DNA of 10,490 nt from Chloroflexota bacterium (GCA_003577365.1 QEUY01000056.1:1-10490); one strand, 5' to 3'; shown: positions 1 to 8,309, counted from the first letter of the stretch. Translations and numbers: made by a program. Notes: generated from the letters alone by a model not told the origin.

Positions 1-1
1 A

Positions 2-424
2 AAGAACAAGGTCGCCCCGCCCTTCAAGGTCGCCGAGTTTGACATCATGTACAACGAGGGCATCTCCGCCACCGGCGACCTCATCGACCTCGGCGTGGAG
101 AACGACATTATCGCCAAGCGCGGCAGCTTCTTCAGCTATGGCGACCTGCGCCTGGGCCAAGGCCGCGAGAACGCCAAGGCTTTCCTCTTGGAAAACCCGC
201 AAGTGGCGCAGGAGATCAACCGCCGCGTGCGTGACAATTACGGCCTGCCCGTGAACTTTGTGCCGGCGACCCCGCTGCTCGACGCAGGAGTCGGGGCCGG
301 GGTCGCCGTGGAGACGCCGGTCAAGCCGGGCCGGGCCGCCGCGCCCGCGGTCAGCGCCGGCGGCGATGAGCTGGAGCTTGACCTGGACGACGAGCTTCCA
401 ACCCTCTTTAGTGAGGCTGCCTGA
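2..424 (+). CDS. recA: Recombinase RecA, C-terminal part (5' end outside window)
   Basis: The reading frame is open from the left edge, so the gene is 5'-truncated by the window. RecA is the ATP-dependent strand-exchange protein of homologous recombination, and its filament also triggers the SOS response. The visible segment begins with KNKVAPPFKVAEFDIMYNEG, which matches the conserved stretch near residue 250 of E. coli RecA ([20 protein letters not shown]). It continues through the C-terminal domain (DLIDLGVE, FFSYGDLRLGQGRENAKAFL, NRRVRDNYGLP). The Walker A and B motifs lie upstream, outside the window. The last ~50 residues are an Ala/Pro/Val-rich linker and then an acidic tail (DELELDLDDELPTLF). 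Acidic C-termini are typical of RecA and moderate DNA binding. Two tandem hairpins follow the stop codon. Identification is firm. Confidence 0.96.
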   Translation, partial: KNKVAPPFKVAEFDIMYNEGISATGDLIDLGVENDIIAKRGSFFSYGDLRLGQGRENAKAFLLENPQVAQEINRRVRDNYGLPVNFVPATPLLDAGVGAGVAVETPVKPGRAAAPAVSAGGDELELDLDDELPTLFSEAA

Positions 425-456
425 TCACTCCCTCCTTTACCCGCTGTCCTAGACCC

Positions 457-488
457 GCACGTCTATCGCCTCCGCAACGATAGCGTGC
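457..488 (+). other. Hairpin downstream of recA, immediately before the terminator
   Basis: GCACG (457-461) and CTATCG (463-468) pair with CGATAG (478-483) and CGTGC (484-488). This gives 11 base pairs with a single bulged T at 462 and a 9-base loop. It ends one base before the terminator stem begins. It may stabilise the recA mRNA 3' end or act together with the next hairpin; the function is inferred. Confidence 0.6.
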
Positions 489-489
489 A

Positions 490-530
490 CACAGCCCCGC
501 CGGTTGGCATGACCGGCGGGGCTGTGCTTT
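490..530 (+). terminator. Intrinsic terminator after recA
   Basis: CACAGCCCCGCCGGT (490-504) pairs perfectly with ACCGGCGGGGCTGTG (512-526): a 15-bp, very GC-rich stem with a 7-base loop, followed by CTTT. The T tract is short, but stem strength and position between recA and the tgt promoter region support a rho-independent terminator. Confidence 0.75.
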
Positions 531-562
531 GGAGAGCAAGCGCCATTGGCGCATCACCATTC

Positions 563-591
563 TTGACGGACTTCGCTGCGCCGTGAACAAT
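563..591 (+). promoter_or_regulatory. Candidate promoter of tgt, possibly giving a leaderless transcript
   Basis: TTGACG (563-568, 5 of 6 to the -35 consensus) is separated by 17 bases from AACAAT (586-591, 4 of 6 to the -10 consensus). The tgt ATG begins 8 bases after the -10, about where transcription would start. The -10 match is modest, so this is a candidate only. Confidence 0.4.
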
Positions 592-598
592 AGGCGGG

Positions 599-1768
599 AT
601 GAACAGCTATTTTCACTTCGAGCAACACGCCACAGTCGGTGCAGCGCGGCGCAGCACCTTTCATACTCCTCATGGCCCAGTCGAGATGCCGGCCTTTGCG
701 CCGGTCGGCACGCTGGCGAACGTCAAGACCCTGGAGCCGCGTGACCTGGCCGAACTGGGCTGCGAGCTGATCCTCGCCAATACCTACCATCTCTATCTGC
801 GCCCCGGCCATCAACTGGTGGAACGCATGGGCGGGCTGCACCGTTTTATGGCGTGGCCGGGGCCGATCCTGACCGATTCGGGCGGCTATCAGGTTTTCAG
901 CCTGGCGCACCAGCGCCGCGTCGACGACGACGGCGTGACCTTTCGCAGCCACATCGACGGCAGCCTGCACCGCTTCACACCGGAGAGCGTCATGCAGATT
1001 GAGCAAGCCTTGGGGCCGGACATCGCCATGGTTCTGGACGAATGTCCCGACCCGCTCGACCGGCGCTACAACGAGCAGGCGCTGGCGCGCACCCACCGCT
1101 GGGCCGAACGCTGCAAGCTGGCCCACACCCGGCCCGACCAGGCGCTGTTTGGCATTGTCCAGGGCGGCATCTTCCCCGATCTGCGCCAGGCCAGCGCCGC
1201 CTTTTTGGCCGAGCTAGACTTCACCGGCTATGCCGTGGGCGGGCTGGCCGTGGGCGAAACCAAAGAGCAGATGTATCAGACGCTGGACGAGACCTGCCCG
1301 GCGCTGCCCGCCGACAAGCCGCGCTATCTGATGGGGGTGGGGGCGCCGGAGGATATCTTCGAAGCGGTGGCACGTGGCATCGACCTGTTCGACTGTGTGC
1401 TGCCCACGCGCATTGCGCGCAACGCCTCGCTGCTCACGCCAGACGGGCGCATCAACCTGCGCAATGCCAAATTCGCCGAGGACCCGCGCCCGGTGCAAGA
1501 AGACTGCGCCTGCTACACCTGCCGCACCTTCAGCCGGGCCTATCTGCGCCATCTCTACAAGGCCAACGAGATCACCGCGCTGCGGCTGGGCACGATCCAC
1601 AATGTCTACTTTCTGCTGGAGTTGATGCGCCGTATCCGCGCCACGATCGAGGAAGGGACGTTCGACGACCTGCGCGCCGTTTTCCTCGAACGCTACCAGA
1701 TCAGCAATCAAGAGGTGCGTCACGAACAGCGCCGCCGCCGGCGCGCCACCCTCACCGGCACGGCCTAG
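599..1768 (+). CDS. tgt: Queuine tRNA-ribosyltransferase (tRNA-guanine transglycosylase)
   Basis: This enzyme swaps guanine-34 in the anticodon of GUN tRNAs (Asp, Asn, His, Tyr) for preQ1 in bacteria, a step of queuosine synthesis. It is cytosolic. The 389-residue length fits the family. Visible motifs are TDSGGYQ (92-98, substrate pocket Asp93), LDECP (146-150), GIVQGG (185-190), GGLAVGE (214-220) and GIDLFDCVLPTR (260-271), where Asp265 aligns with the catalytic nucleophile. The zinc site is also present: Cys303, Cys305, Cys308 and His334. The ATG at 599 is chosen because it precedes the conserved N-terminal strand. There is little Shine-Dalgarno sequence before it, only AGGCGGG abutting the ATG, and a possible promoter lies just upstream. 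The gene is 32 bases from uppP and likely cotranscribed with it. The C-terminus ends in an Arg-rich stretch (378-382). Confidence 0.96.
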   Translation: MNSYFHFEQHATVGAARRSTFHTPHGPVEMPAFAPVGTLANVKTLEPRDLAELGCELILANTYHLYLRPGHQLVERMGGLHRFMAWPGPILTDSGGYQVFSLAHQRRVDDDGVTFRSHIDGSLHRFTPESVMQIEQALGPDIAMVLDECPDPLDRRYNEQALARTHRWAERCKLAHTRPDQALFGIVQGGIFPDLRQASAAFLAELDFTGYAVGGLAVGETKEQMYQTLDETCPALPADKPRYLMGVGAPEDIFEAVARGIDLFDCVLPTRIARNASLLTPDGRINLRNAKFAEDPRPVQEDCACYTCRTFSRAYLRHLYKANEITALRLGTIHNVYFLLELMRRIRATIEEGTFDDLRAVFLERYQISNQEVRHEQRRRRRATLTGTA

Positions 1769-1800
1769 CCGCTCCGGCCCACCATGACAAGGACCCATCG

Positions 1801-2625
1801 TTGATCGAAATCATCCAAGCCATCGTTCTTGGCATCGTGCAGGGCGCGACCGAGTTTATCCCGGTCAGCAGCAGCGGCCATCTCGTGATCGTCCCTTGGC
1901 TGCTTGGCTGGCCTGCGCCGTCGCTCTTGTTTGACACCATGCTGCACTGGGGCACGCTGCTCTCGATCGGGCTGGTATTTTGGCGTGAGCTGTGGGCGAT
2001 CGCCGTCGCCGTGCTGCGCAGCTTGGTGCGTCGTTCGCTGGCAGATCCCAATGCGCGTCTGGGCTGGTTCATCGTGATCGGCAGCATCCCGGCGGCGGTC
2101 ATTGGGCTATTTTTCCTCGACTTTTTTGAGGGCCTCTTTCACAGCCCCTTGGCCGCGGGCTTCTTTCTCTTTCTCACCGCCGGGCTGTTGAGCTTGAGCG
2201 AGTTGATCGCACGTAAACGAGCGGTGGGCGAAGACCTGGCGCACCTCAGCTTGGGCCAGACAGTCAGCATCGGCCTGGCCCAAGCGGTCGCCTTGGCCCC
2301 CGGCATCAGCCGCAGCGGCAGCACCATGGCGATGGGGCTGGCCAGCGGGCTGCGCCGTGACGAGGCGGCGCGCTTCAGCTTTCTGCTCGGCACGCCGGCC
2401 TTCTTTGGGGCCGGGCTGCTGCAGTTGATCGACGCGCTCTCGACCGACGCCGCCGCAGTGGCCAGCCAAGCGCCGCTGTTGATCATCGGCTTTGTGGTCA
2501 GTGCGCTGGCGGGCTATCTGGCGATCCGCGGTCTGCTGGCCTATCTGCGCCGCCACAGCCTCCACATCTTTGCGATCTACTGCGTGGCCCTGGGGCTGGT
2601 GGTGGTCGGGCTGCATCTCTTCTAG
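1801..2625 (+). CDS. uppP: Undecaprenyl-diphosphate phosphatase (BacA/UppP family)
   Basis: This membrane enzyme dephosphorylates undecaprenyl diphosphate to undecaprenyl phosphate, recycling the lipid carrier for peptidoglycan and other envelope polymers; the family is linked to bacitracin resistance. The 274-residue product is strongly hydrophobic, with several membrane segments. It carries both family signatures: QGATEFIPVSSSGHL (14-28, with Glu18, Ser23/24 and His27) and PGISRSGST (167-175, Arg171). The start is TTG at 1801, preceded by AAGGA (1789-1793) with a 7-base spacer; translation from there reproduces the usual IIQAIVLGIVQGxTEF beginning. No ATG or GTG in this frame lies close upstream. 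The frame is open further upstream inside tgt, but only as a GC-bias artefact. It sits between tgt and a lipoprotein gene with short gaps. Confidence 0.95.
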   Translation: MIEIIQAIVLGIVQGATEFIPVSSSGHLVIVPWLLGWPAPSLLFDTMLHWGTLLSIGLVFWRELWAIAVAVLRSLVRRSLADPNARLGWFIVIGSIPAAVIGLFFLDFFEGLFHSPLAAGFFLFLTAGLLSLSELIARKRAVGEDLAHLSLGQTVSIGLAQAVALAPGISRSGSTMAMGLASGLRRDEAARFSFLLGTPAFFGAGLLQLIDALSTDAAAVASQAPLLIIGFVVSALAGYLAIRGLLAYLRRHSLHIFAIYCVALGLVVVGLHLF

Positions 2626-2645
2626 CTGGACCCGGTTTGGATCGT

Positions 2646-3539
2646 ATGCCGTCGCTGCACCTGCCCACCCGGCTTTCACTCTGGATGCTGCTGCTCTTGC
2701 TGCCGATCGGGGCAGGCTGTACGACCGCGGCCGTCGCCACCCCACGCCCGGTGCTGATCACCATTGCCGGGTCGACCGCCATGCATCCTGTGCTGCAAGA
2801 GCTGACCGACGCCTTTACGCGCCGCTATCCCAACGTGATCTTCACCCTCCGCGGCGGGGGCAGCACACTGGGCGAAGAACAGATCGCCGCGGGCCGCATC
2901 GACCTCGCCGCCAGCACCCTCTTCCCGCCGGAGAAGACAGCGCCGGGCAGCGCGCGCCTGGTGCGTGTCCCCATCGGCGTCGACGGGCTGGCCGTGATCG
3001 TCCATGCCGGCAACCCGGTCGCCGACCTCACCGTCGAGCAGTTACGGCGCATCTACAGCGGGGACATTCTGGATTGGGCAGAGGTCGGCGGCGACGCCGG
3101 GGAGATCGAGTTGGTCAGCCGCGAGGATGGCAGCGGGTCGCGCTGGCTCTTCGAAGAACGGGTGATGCAGGAGGAGGCCGTCTCGCTGGCCGCCGTGGTA
3201 ATGCCCACCAGCCGCGATGTGGTAGACTATGTCGCCAAGACGCCGCTCGCCATCGGCTATGTCTCGCGCGGGTTGGTTATGAACAGCGCAGCGGGGGCGC
3301 CGTCTCCAGCAAGTTCGGCAGCGGGGGCGACGCCGGCGCCGCTGCGCGTGCATGTGGTGGCGGTGGAGGGGGTCGTGCCGTCGCTGACGGCCCTGCGCCG
3401 GCAGGAGTATGCGCTGATCCAGCCGCTCTATCTGATCAGCCGGGGGCAAGCCCGCGACGCGCTGCGCCAGTTTATCGACTTTGTGCTCAGCCCCGCCGGC
3501 CAGGGCATCGTGGCGCGCTATCACTTGCCGGTGCGCTAA
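2646..3539 (+). CDS. PstS-like phosphate-binding lipoprotein (ABC-type substrate-binding protein)
   Basis: The predicted product has 297 residues. It starts with a signal peptide (hydrophobic run LWMLLLLLPIGAG) ending in a likely lipidated Cys25. The lipobox (IGAGC) is somewhat atypical because the -3 position is Gly. The mature part is a periplasmic-binding-protein type 2 domain. GSTAMHPVLQEL and RGGGSTLGE near the N-terminus, and SREDGSGSRWLFEE in the middle, match the phosphate-contacting loops of PstS. An Ala/Pro/Ser-rich insertion (about residues 214-232) separates two parts of the second lobe. A TTG at 2637, in frame 3 codons earlier, is an alternative start; neither has more than a GGA as ribosome-binding site. 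No pstC, pstA, pstB or phoU is present here, so it may feed a distant transporter or sense phosphate. Phosphate specificity is inferred from motifs. Confidence 0.82.
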   Translation: MPSLHLPTRLSLWMLLLLLPIGAGCTTAAVATPRPVLITIAGSTAMHPVLQELTDAFTRRYPNVIFTLRGGGSTLGEEQIAAGRIDLAASTLFPPEKTAPGSARLVRVPIGVDGLAVIVHAGNPVADLTVEQLRRIYSGDILDWAEVGGDAGEIELVSREDGSGSRWLFEERVMQEEAVSLAAVVMPTSRDVVDYVAKTPLAIGYVSRGLVMNSAAGAPSPASSAAGATPAPLRVHVVAVEGVVPSLTALRRQEYALIQPLYLISRGQARDALRQFIDFVLSPAGQGIVARYHLPVR

Positions 3540-3552
3540 CATATTTACCAAT

Positions 3553-3581
3553 TTGATTTTGCAGACGGGGTATGCTATACT
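3553..3581 (+). promoter_or_regulatory. Sigma70-type promoter with extended -10 for the nusA operon
   Basis: TTGATT (3553-3558) and TATACT (3576-3581) are separated by 17 bases, and TGC directly before the -10 forms an extended -10 element. The stretch 3541-3560 is AT-rich against a GC-rich background. It lies between the end of the lipoprotein gene and nusA, on the right strand, so it very likely drives nusA-ylxR-infB-rbfA, with initiation near 3588. Confidence 0.75.
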
Positions 3582-3587
3582 ACTCGA

Positions 3588-3753
3588 CCGTAGGCAAAGG
3601 GCGGTTGCCCGGCGCACCCGGACGTCTCAACCGAGGCATGTGTGACGAAAGTGGGCGAAACCCCACTTTTCTTGTTGTATGGGGCTTTGTTCCAGGGTTG
3701 GGTTGTGTGAAGTCTTGTTGTAACGGGCAGGCTCGATTCTTGAAGGGGTACCT
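3588..3753 (+). promoter_or_regulatory. Structured 5' leader of nusA
   Basis: About 165 untranslated bases separate the predicted transcription start from the nusA ATG. Potential elements, in order, are: GGGC (3599-3602) with GCCC (3607-3610), or alternatively GGCAA (3593-3597) with TTGCC (3605-3609); a two-part hairpin in which CGCAC (3613-3617) pairs with GTGTG (3640-3644) and GTCTC (3624-3628) with GAGGC (3633-3637), each with one G-U; then the terminator-like hairpin at 3648-3669. The remainder (3670-3740) is rich in T and G. The leader ends with GAAGGGG (3742-3748), a good ribosome-binding site 5 bases before the ATG. I do not recognise a known riboswitch class. Confidence 0.5.
3648..3678 (+). 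terminator. Attenuator-like intrinsic terminator in the nusA leader
   Basis: AAAGTGGG (3648-3655) pairs perfectly with CCCACTTT (3662-3669), an 8-bp stem with loop CGAAAC. The T-rich run TTTTCTTGTTGT spans 3667-3678. Position between promoter and start codon makes it a candidate attenuator. TGGGG at 3680-3684 could pair with CCCCA at 3661-3665 as a competing helix. Confidence 0.55.
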
Positions 3754-5535
<1,782 letters not shown>

Positions 5536-5561
5536 CAGGCAGCACAGAGAGCGGGCGCATC

Positions 5562-5891
5562 GTGCAAAAGCCACGCGGGCCTCGGCCCAAACATGTGCCC
5601 CAACGGACGTGTATCGCTTGCCGGGGGGTGGAAGGCAAGCGATCACTGGTCCGGCTGGTGCGGGCCGAGACAGGTATTGAAGTGGACCCCACCGGCAAGA
5701 AGGCCGGGCGGGGCGCCTATCTCCACCCTTATCAGACATGCTGGCGGGCCGTGTTGCGCGGCAATCGCCTTGAACAGGCGCTGCGCACCCGGCTGAGCGA
5801 TGAAAACCGCCAGGCGTTGGTCGCGTATATGGCGACGTTGCCCGAATCAGAGGCAGCAGACCCGGAAGCTGCGAGCGAGAGAGAGCAATGA
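5562..5891 (+). CDS. ylxR: YlxR family RNA-binding protein (RnpM, RNase P modulator)
   Basis: This is a 109-residue basic protein. The family signature is clear: PQRTCIACRGVEGKRSLVRLVR (about 13-34), then VDPTGKKAGRGAYLHP (41-56) and a conserved Cys in QTCW (58-61). The Cys-x-x-Cys start, Arg/Lys-rich face and GRGAY(L)H motif are the hallmarks of YlxR. B. subtilis YlxR has been reported to bind the RNase P RNA and modulate RNase P, hence RnpM. The start is GTG at 5562; only a weak purine-rich site (GAGAG, about 5546-5551) precedes it. It lies 26 bases after nusA, in its usual operon place. The last ~25 residues are an acidic, Ala/Glu-rich extension. The L7Ae-like ylxQ that normally follows is missing. 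Confidence 0.9.
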   Translation: MQKPRGPRPKHVPQRTCIACRGVEGKRSLVRLVRAETGIEVDPTGKKAGRGAYLHPYQTCWRAVLRGNRLEQALRTRLSDENRQALVAYMATLPESEAADPEAASEREQ

Positions 5892-5938
5892 ATGGCCGAT
5901 TAGCTGCACAGCTTGTGCATCCCGATGGCAGCCTGTAG
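5888..5938 (+). CDS. Possible 16-codon ORF overlapping the ylxR stop
   Basis: The ATG at 5888 overlaps the ylxR stop codon as ATGA, the usual geometry of translational coupling. It encodes MNGRLAAQLVHPDGSL and stops at TAG 5936-5938. There is a purine-rich stretch (GAGCGAGAGAGAG) just upstream that could act as a ribosome-binding site. I recognise no family. It could be a leader peptide, a remnant, or chance. Confidence 0.2.
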   Translation: MNGRLAAQLVHPDGSL

Positions 5939-6287
5939 GGTAGGCTGGTGGGAGCGGCAAGCCAACCGCCCAGTAGGCGGGGGCTTGTCGAGAAGGATGG
6001 GTTCAAAGCGGAGGCCGCACATGGTCTAGCCCAGTTGCTGAACTGCCCCGCTGACCCCCGCTCTTGCCTCCTGTTTTTCCCTACCGCCATTGGACGACCC
6101 CGCGCCGACCTGCGCTCAATATCGAATTGCCGCACCCGACGTCTTGACTAGCAAGGATGGGCGCGCGTCCGCTCACGGCTGGGACCCCACGCCATCGTGA
6201 GCTTCCGTCCGGCGCAGCCGGGCCACAGTGGAAATGGTGTAGGGGATCTTTTGAGCAATTTGCTCGTGTAACAGGAGGTTTGGATCC
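5892..6287 (+). other. Long non-coding, hairpin-rich gap between ylxR and infB
   Basis: The 396-base gap has no convincing gene beyond the tiny ORF at its start. It contains many potential hairpins: TGCACA/TGTGCA (5905-5919); CAGCCT/AGGCTG (5929-5947); a strong one in which CGGCAAGCC (5955-5963) pairs with GGCTTGTCG (5982-5990, one G-U) above CCGCC/GGCGG (5966-5970 with 5976-5980); GCGG/CCGC (6008-6018); CAGTT/AACTG (6032-6045); GCTCACG/CGTGAGC (6171-6202); CCGGC/GCCGG (6209-6221); and GAGCA/TGCTC (6253-6265) just before the infB ribosome-binding site. None is followed by a good T tract. It may be an infB leader or an embedded small RNA. It is not recognisable as tmRNA, RNase P RNA, SRP RNA or a tRNA. 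GC-rich DNA gives some hairpins by chance. Confidence 0.45.
6273..6279 (+). promoter_or_regulatory. Strong ribosome-binding site of infB
   Basis: AGGAGGT at 6273-6279 lies 9 bases (from the last G of AGGAGG) before the ATG at 6288. It is the strongest Shine-Dalgarno match in the window and fixes the infB start. The small hairpin at 6253-6265 ends 7 bases upstream of it. Confidence 0.85.
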
Positions 6288-8252
6288 ATGGCAACCAAAA
6301 GCAAAGCAAAATCGCGCCCACACGACTTAGAAGAGGCCGTGGTCGACAGCAAACAGGCCGGCAACCGGCGGGATGAGCGTGGTAAAAACCACAAGCCGGC
6401 CCACAAGGCCGCGCCTCGCCCCGAAAAAGCGGTGCGCGCTGAACCCAAGGTCGTCGAGAGTGTGGTGGTCGGAGATTCGATCACCGTGCGCGACCTGGCC
6501 AAGCTGATGGAGCGCAGCCCCATCGACTTGATCAAGGTCCTAATGCAGTATGGCATCATGGCGCCCATTACCCACAGCATCGACCACGACACCGCGGTCA
6601 TCATGGGCGAAGAGTTGGGCATTCAGGTCAACTGGCCTGAATCCGAAGCGCCTCCCGCCGCGGAAGCAGAGGCTGCGCCGGAGCAGCCGCAGACGGCCCA
6701 GACCTTTGTGCAGCGCGTGCGCAGCCAAGAACAGGCCGAAAATCTGGTCGAACGACCGCCTGTGGTGGCGGTGTTGGGCCATGTCGACCATGGCAAAACC
6801 ACCTTGCTCGACCGCATCCGCCACACCAATGTGGCCGCGGGCGAAGCAGGCGGCATTACCCAGCGCACCGGCGCCTATCAGGTGACGGTGGACGGGCGCA
6901 AAATTACCTTCTTGGACACGCCGGGCCATGAGGCCTTTACCGCCATGCGCGCGCGCGGTGCCCAAGTGACTGACATCGTCGTCTTGGTAGTCGCTGCCGA
7001 CGACGGCGTGATGCCCCAAACGCGCGAGGCGATCAGCCATGCCAAGGCCGCGGGCGTGATCATCATCGTGGCGCTGAACAAGGTCGACCGCGCCAATGCC
7101 AACCCGCAGCGCGTGATGGAGGAATTGGCCAAGGAAGGCTTGCAGGCCGAAGAATGGGGCGGCGATACCATCGTCGTGCCCATCAGCGCGCTGCAAAATA
7201 TCGGCATCGACGACCTGCTGGAAAATATCCTGCTCGTCGCCGAGTTGGAGCAGTTCAAGGCCAACCCCAAGGGCAAATGTGTCGGCACGGTCATCGAATC
7301 CGAGCTGGACAAGTTCCGCGGCGTGACCGCGACCCTGCTGGTGCAAAACGGCACACTCCACCGCGGCGACGCCATTGTGGTCGGCAACACCTGGGGCCGC
7401 ATCAAGGCGATGTTCGACCATGACGGCAACATCTTGAAAGAGGCCGGGCCGAGCACCCCGGTCGTGGTCTTGGGGCTGCAGGAAGTGCCCAAGGCGGGCG
7501 ACATCTTCGAGGTGATGGGCAGCGACCGCGAGGCGCGCCAGATCGCCGACGAGCGCCAAGATGAGCGCGCCCGCGCCGCCCAAACCGCGCCGCGCCGCCA
7601 GATGTCGCTGGAAGAGGTCTTTGCCCGCTTTGAAGGCGGCGAGACCAAGACCTTGAACCTGATCGTGCGCGCCGACATGCAGGGCACGCTGGAGCCGGTG
7701 ATCAAGAGCCTGGAAGACCTGGCGAACGAAGAGATCGGCGTCAAGATCCTGCAGGCTGCCATCGGCGACATCTCCGAGTCGGATGTGATGCTGGCCGAAG
7801 CCAGCGACGCCGTGATCATCGGCTTCTCGGTCGGGACCGACCGGTCGGCAGCGGCGCGCGCCGAGCAGTCGGGCGTCGAGATCCGCCACTATGACATCAT
7901 CTACAAGATGATCGAAGATGTGGAGGCCGCGCTCAAGGGCATGCTCGAACCGATCTACAAGGATGTAGTGATCGGCCATGCCCAAGTGCTACAGCTCTTC
8001 AAGCTGCGCCGCGGCGTGATCGCCGGCTGCAATGTCGTCGACGGCGTTGTCAAACGCAACGCCATGGCCCGCGTAACGCGCAACAACGAGGAAATTGTGC
8101 CGCCCACCCGTGTCGAGACGCTGCGCCGCTTCACCGAAGATGTGAACGAAGTGCGCACAGGCTTCGAATGCGGCATCAAGCTCGCCAACGGCGATGAGCT
8201 GCTGCAAGAGGGCGACATCATCGAGTTCTTTGAGAAACAGCGGGTGCGCTAA
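6288..8252 (+). CDS. infB: Translation initiation factor IF-2
   Basis: IF-2 is the GTPase that brings initiator fMet-tRNA to the 30S subunit and promotes 50S joining. The 654-residue product is much shorter than E. coli IF-2 (890) because the variable N-terminal part is brief. It has a basic, disordered start (1-55), an IF2-N domain (about 60-118: ITVRDLAKLMERSPIDLIKV), and an Ala/Glu/Pro linker. The GTPase domain shows G1 GHVDHGKT (164-171), G2 GGITQRTGA (188-196), G3 DTPGHE (210-215), G4 NKVD (264-267) and G5 SAL (300-302). Domains II, III and IV follow; the last carries the fMet-tRNA-binding part (ending GFECGIKLANGDELLQEGDIIE). G2 differs from the common ITQHIGA in two positions. The start is set by AGGAGGT. 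It lies 396 bases from ylxR and 90 from rbfA. Confidence 0.97.
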   Translation: MATKSKAKSRPHDLEEAVVDSKQAGNRRDERGKNHKPAHKAAPRPEKAVRAEPKVVESVVVGDSITVRDLAKLMERSPIDLIKVLMQYGIMAPITHSIDHDTAVIMGEELGIQVNWPESEAPPAAEAEAAPEQPQTAQTFVQRVRSQEQAENLVERPPVVAVLGHVDHGKTTLLDRIRHTNVAAGEAGGITQRTGAYQVTVDGRKITFLDTPGHEAFTAMRARGAQVTDIVVLVVAADDGVMPQTREAISHAKAAGVIIIVALNKVDRANANPQRVMEELAKEGLQAEEWGGDTIVVPISALQNIGIDDLLENILLVAELEQFKANPKGKCVGTVIESELDKFRGVTATLLVQNGTLHRGDAIVVGNTWGRIKAMFDHDGNILKEAGPSTPVVVLGLQEVPKAGDIFEVMGSDREARQIADERQDERARAAQTAPRRQMSLEEVFARFEGGETKTLNLIVRADMQGTLEPVIKSLEDLANEEIGVKILQAAIGDISESDVMLAEASDAVIIGFSVGTDRSAAARAEQSGVEIRHYDIIYKMIEDVEAALKGMLEPIYKDVVIGHAQVLQLFKLRRGVIAGCNVVDGVVKRNAMARVTRNNEEIVPPTRVETLRRFTEDVNEVRTGFECGIKLANGDELLQEGDIIEFFEKQRVR

Positions 8253-8269
8253 GGCGCGCCCCGCCCTGC

Positions 8270-8309
8270 GGCGGCGCAGGCATCGCCTGCAAGGTCTGCC
8301 TGCGCCGCC
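8270..8309 (+). other. Intercistronic hairpin between infB and rbfA
   Basis: GGCGGCGCAGGCA (8270-8282) pairs perfectly with TGCCTGCGCCGCC (8297-8309), a 13-bp stem with a 14-base loop. A competing helix GCAGGC (8276-8281) with GCCTGC (8285-8290) shares the left arm. A T-richer stretch (TCGTTTGTTCTG, 8318-8329) begins 9 bases later, too far for a classical terminator. It may partly terminate, or mark an RNA processing site setting the infB to rbfA ratio. Confidence 0.55.

Noticed and set aside
1042..1800. Long open frame running through tgt into uppP, which would give uppP a long N-terminal extension
   Set aside because: It overlaps tgt in another frame, has low-complexity Arg/Ala-rich translation, and the conserved UppP sequence begins exactly at TTG 1801 with its own ribosome-binding site.
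5995..6018. GGGTTCAAA resembling a tRNA T-loop
   Set aside because: The flanking bases do not form the T-stem, and no acceptor, D or anticodon arms can be placed around it.
5948..6151. 67-codon ORF in the ylxR-infB gap, as a possible ylxQ or small gene
   Set aside because: No L7Ae-like motif, no clear ribosome-binding site, and the composition looks random; an in-frame stop separates it from the ATGA-coupled ORF.
6540..7985. Long antisense open frame opposite infB
   Set aside because: Same cause: it is fully covered by the conserved IF-2 domains on the + strand and shows no family motif.
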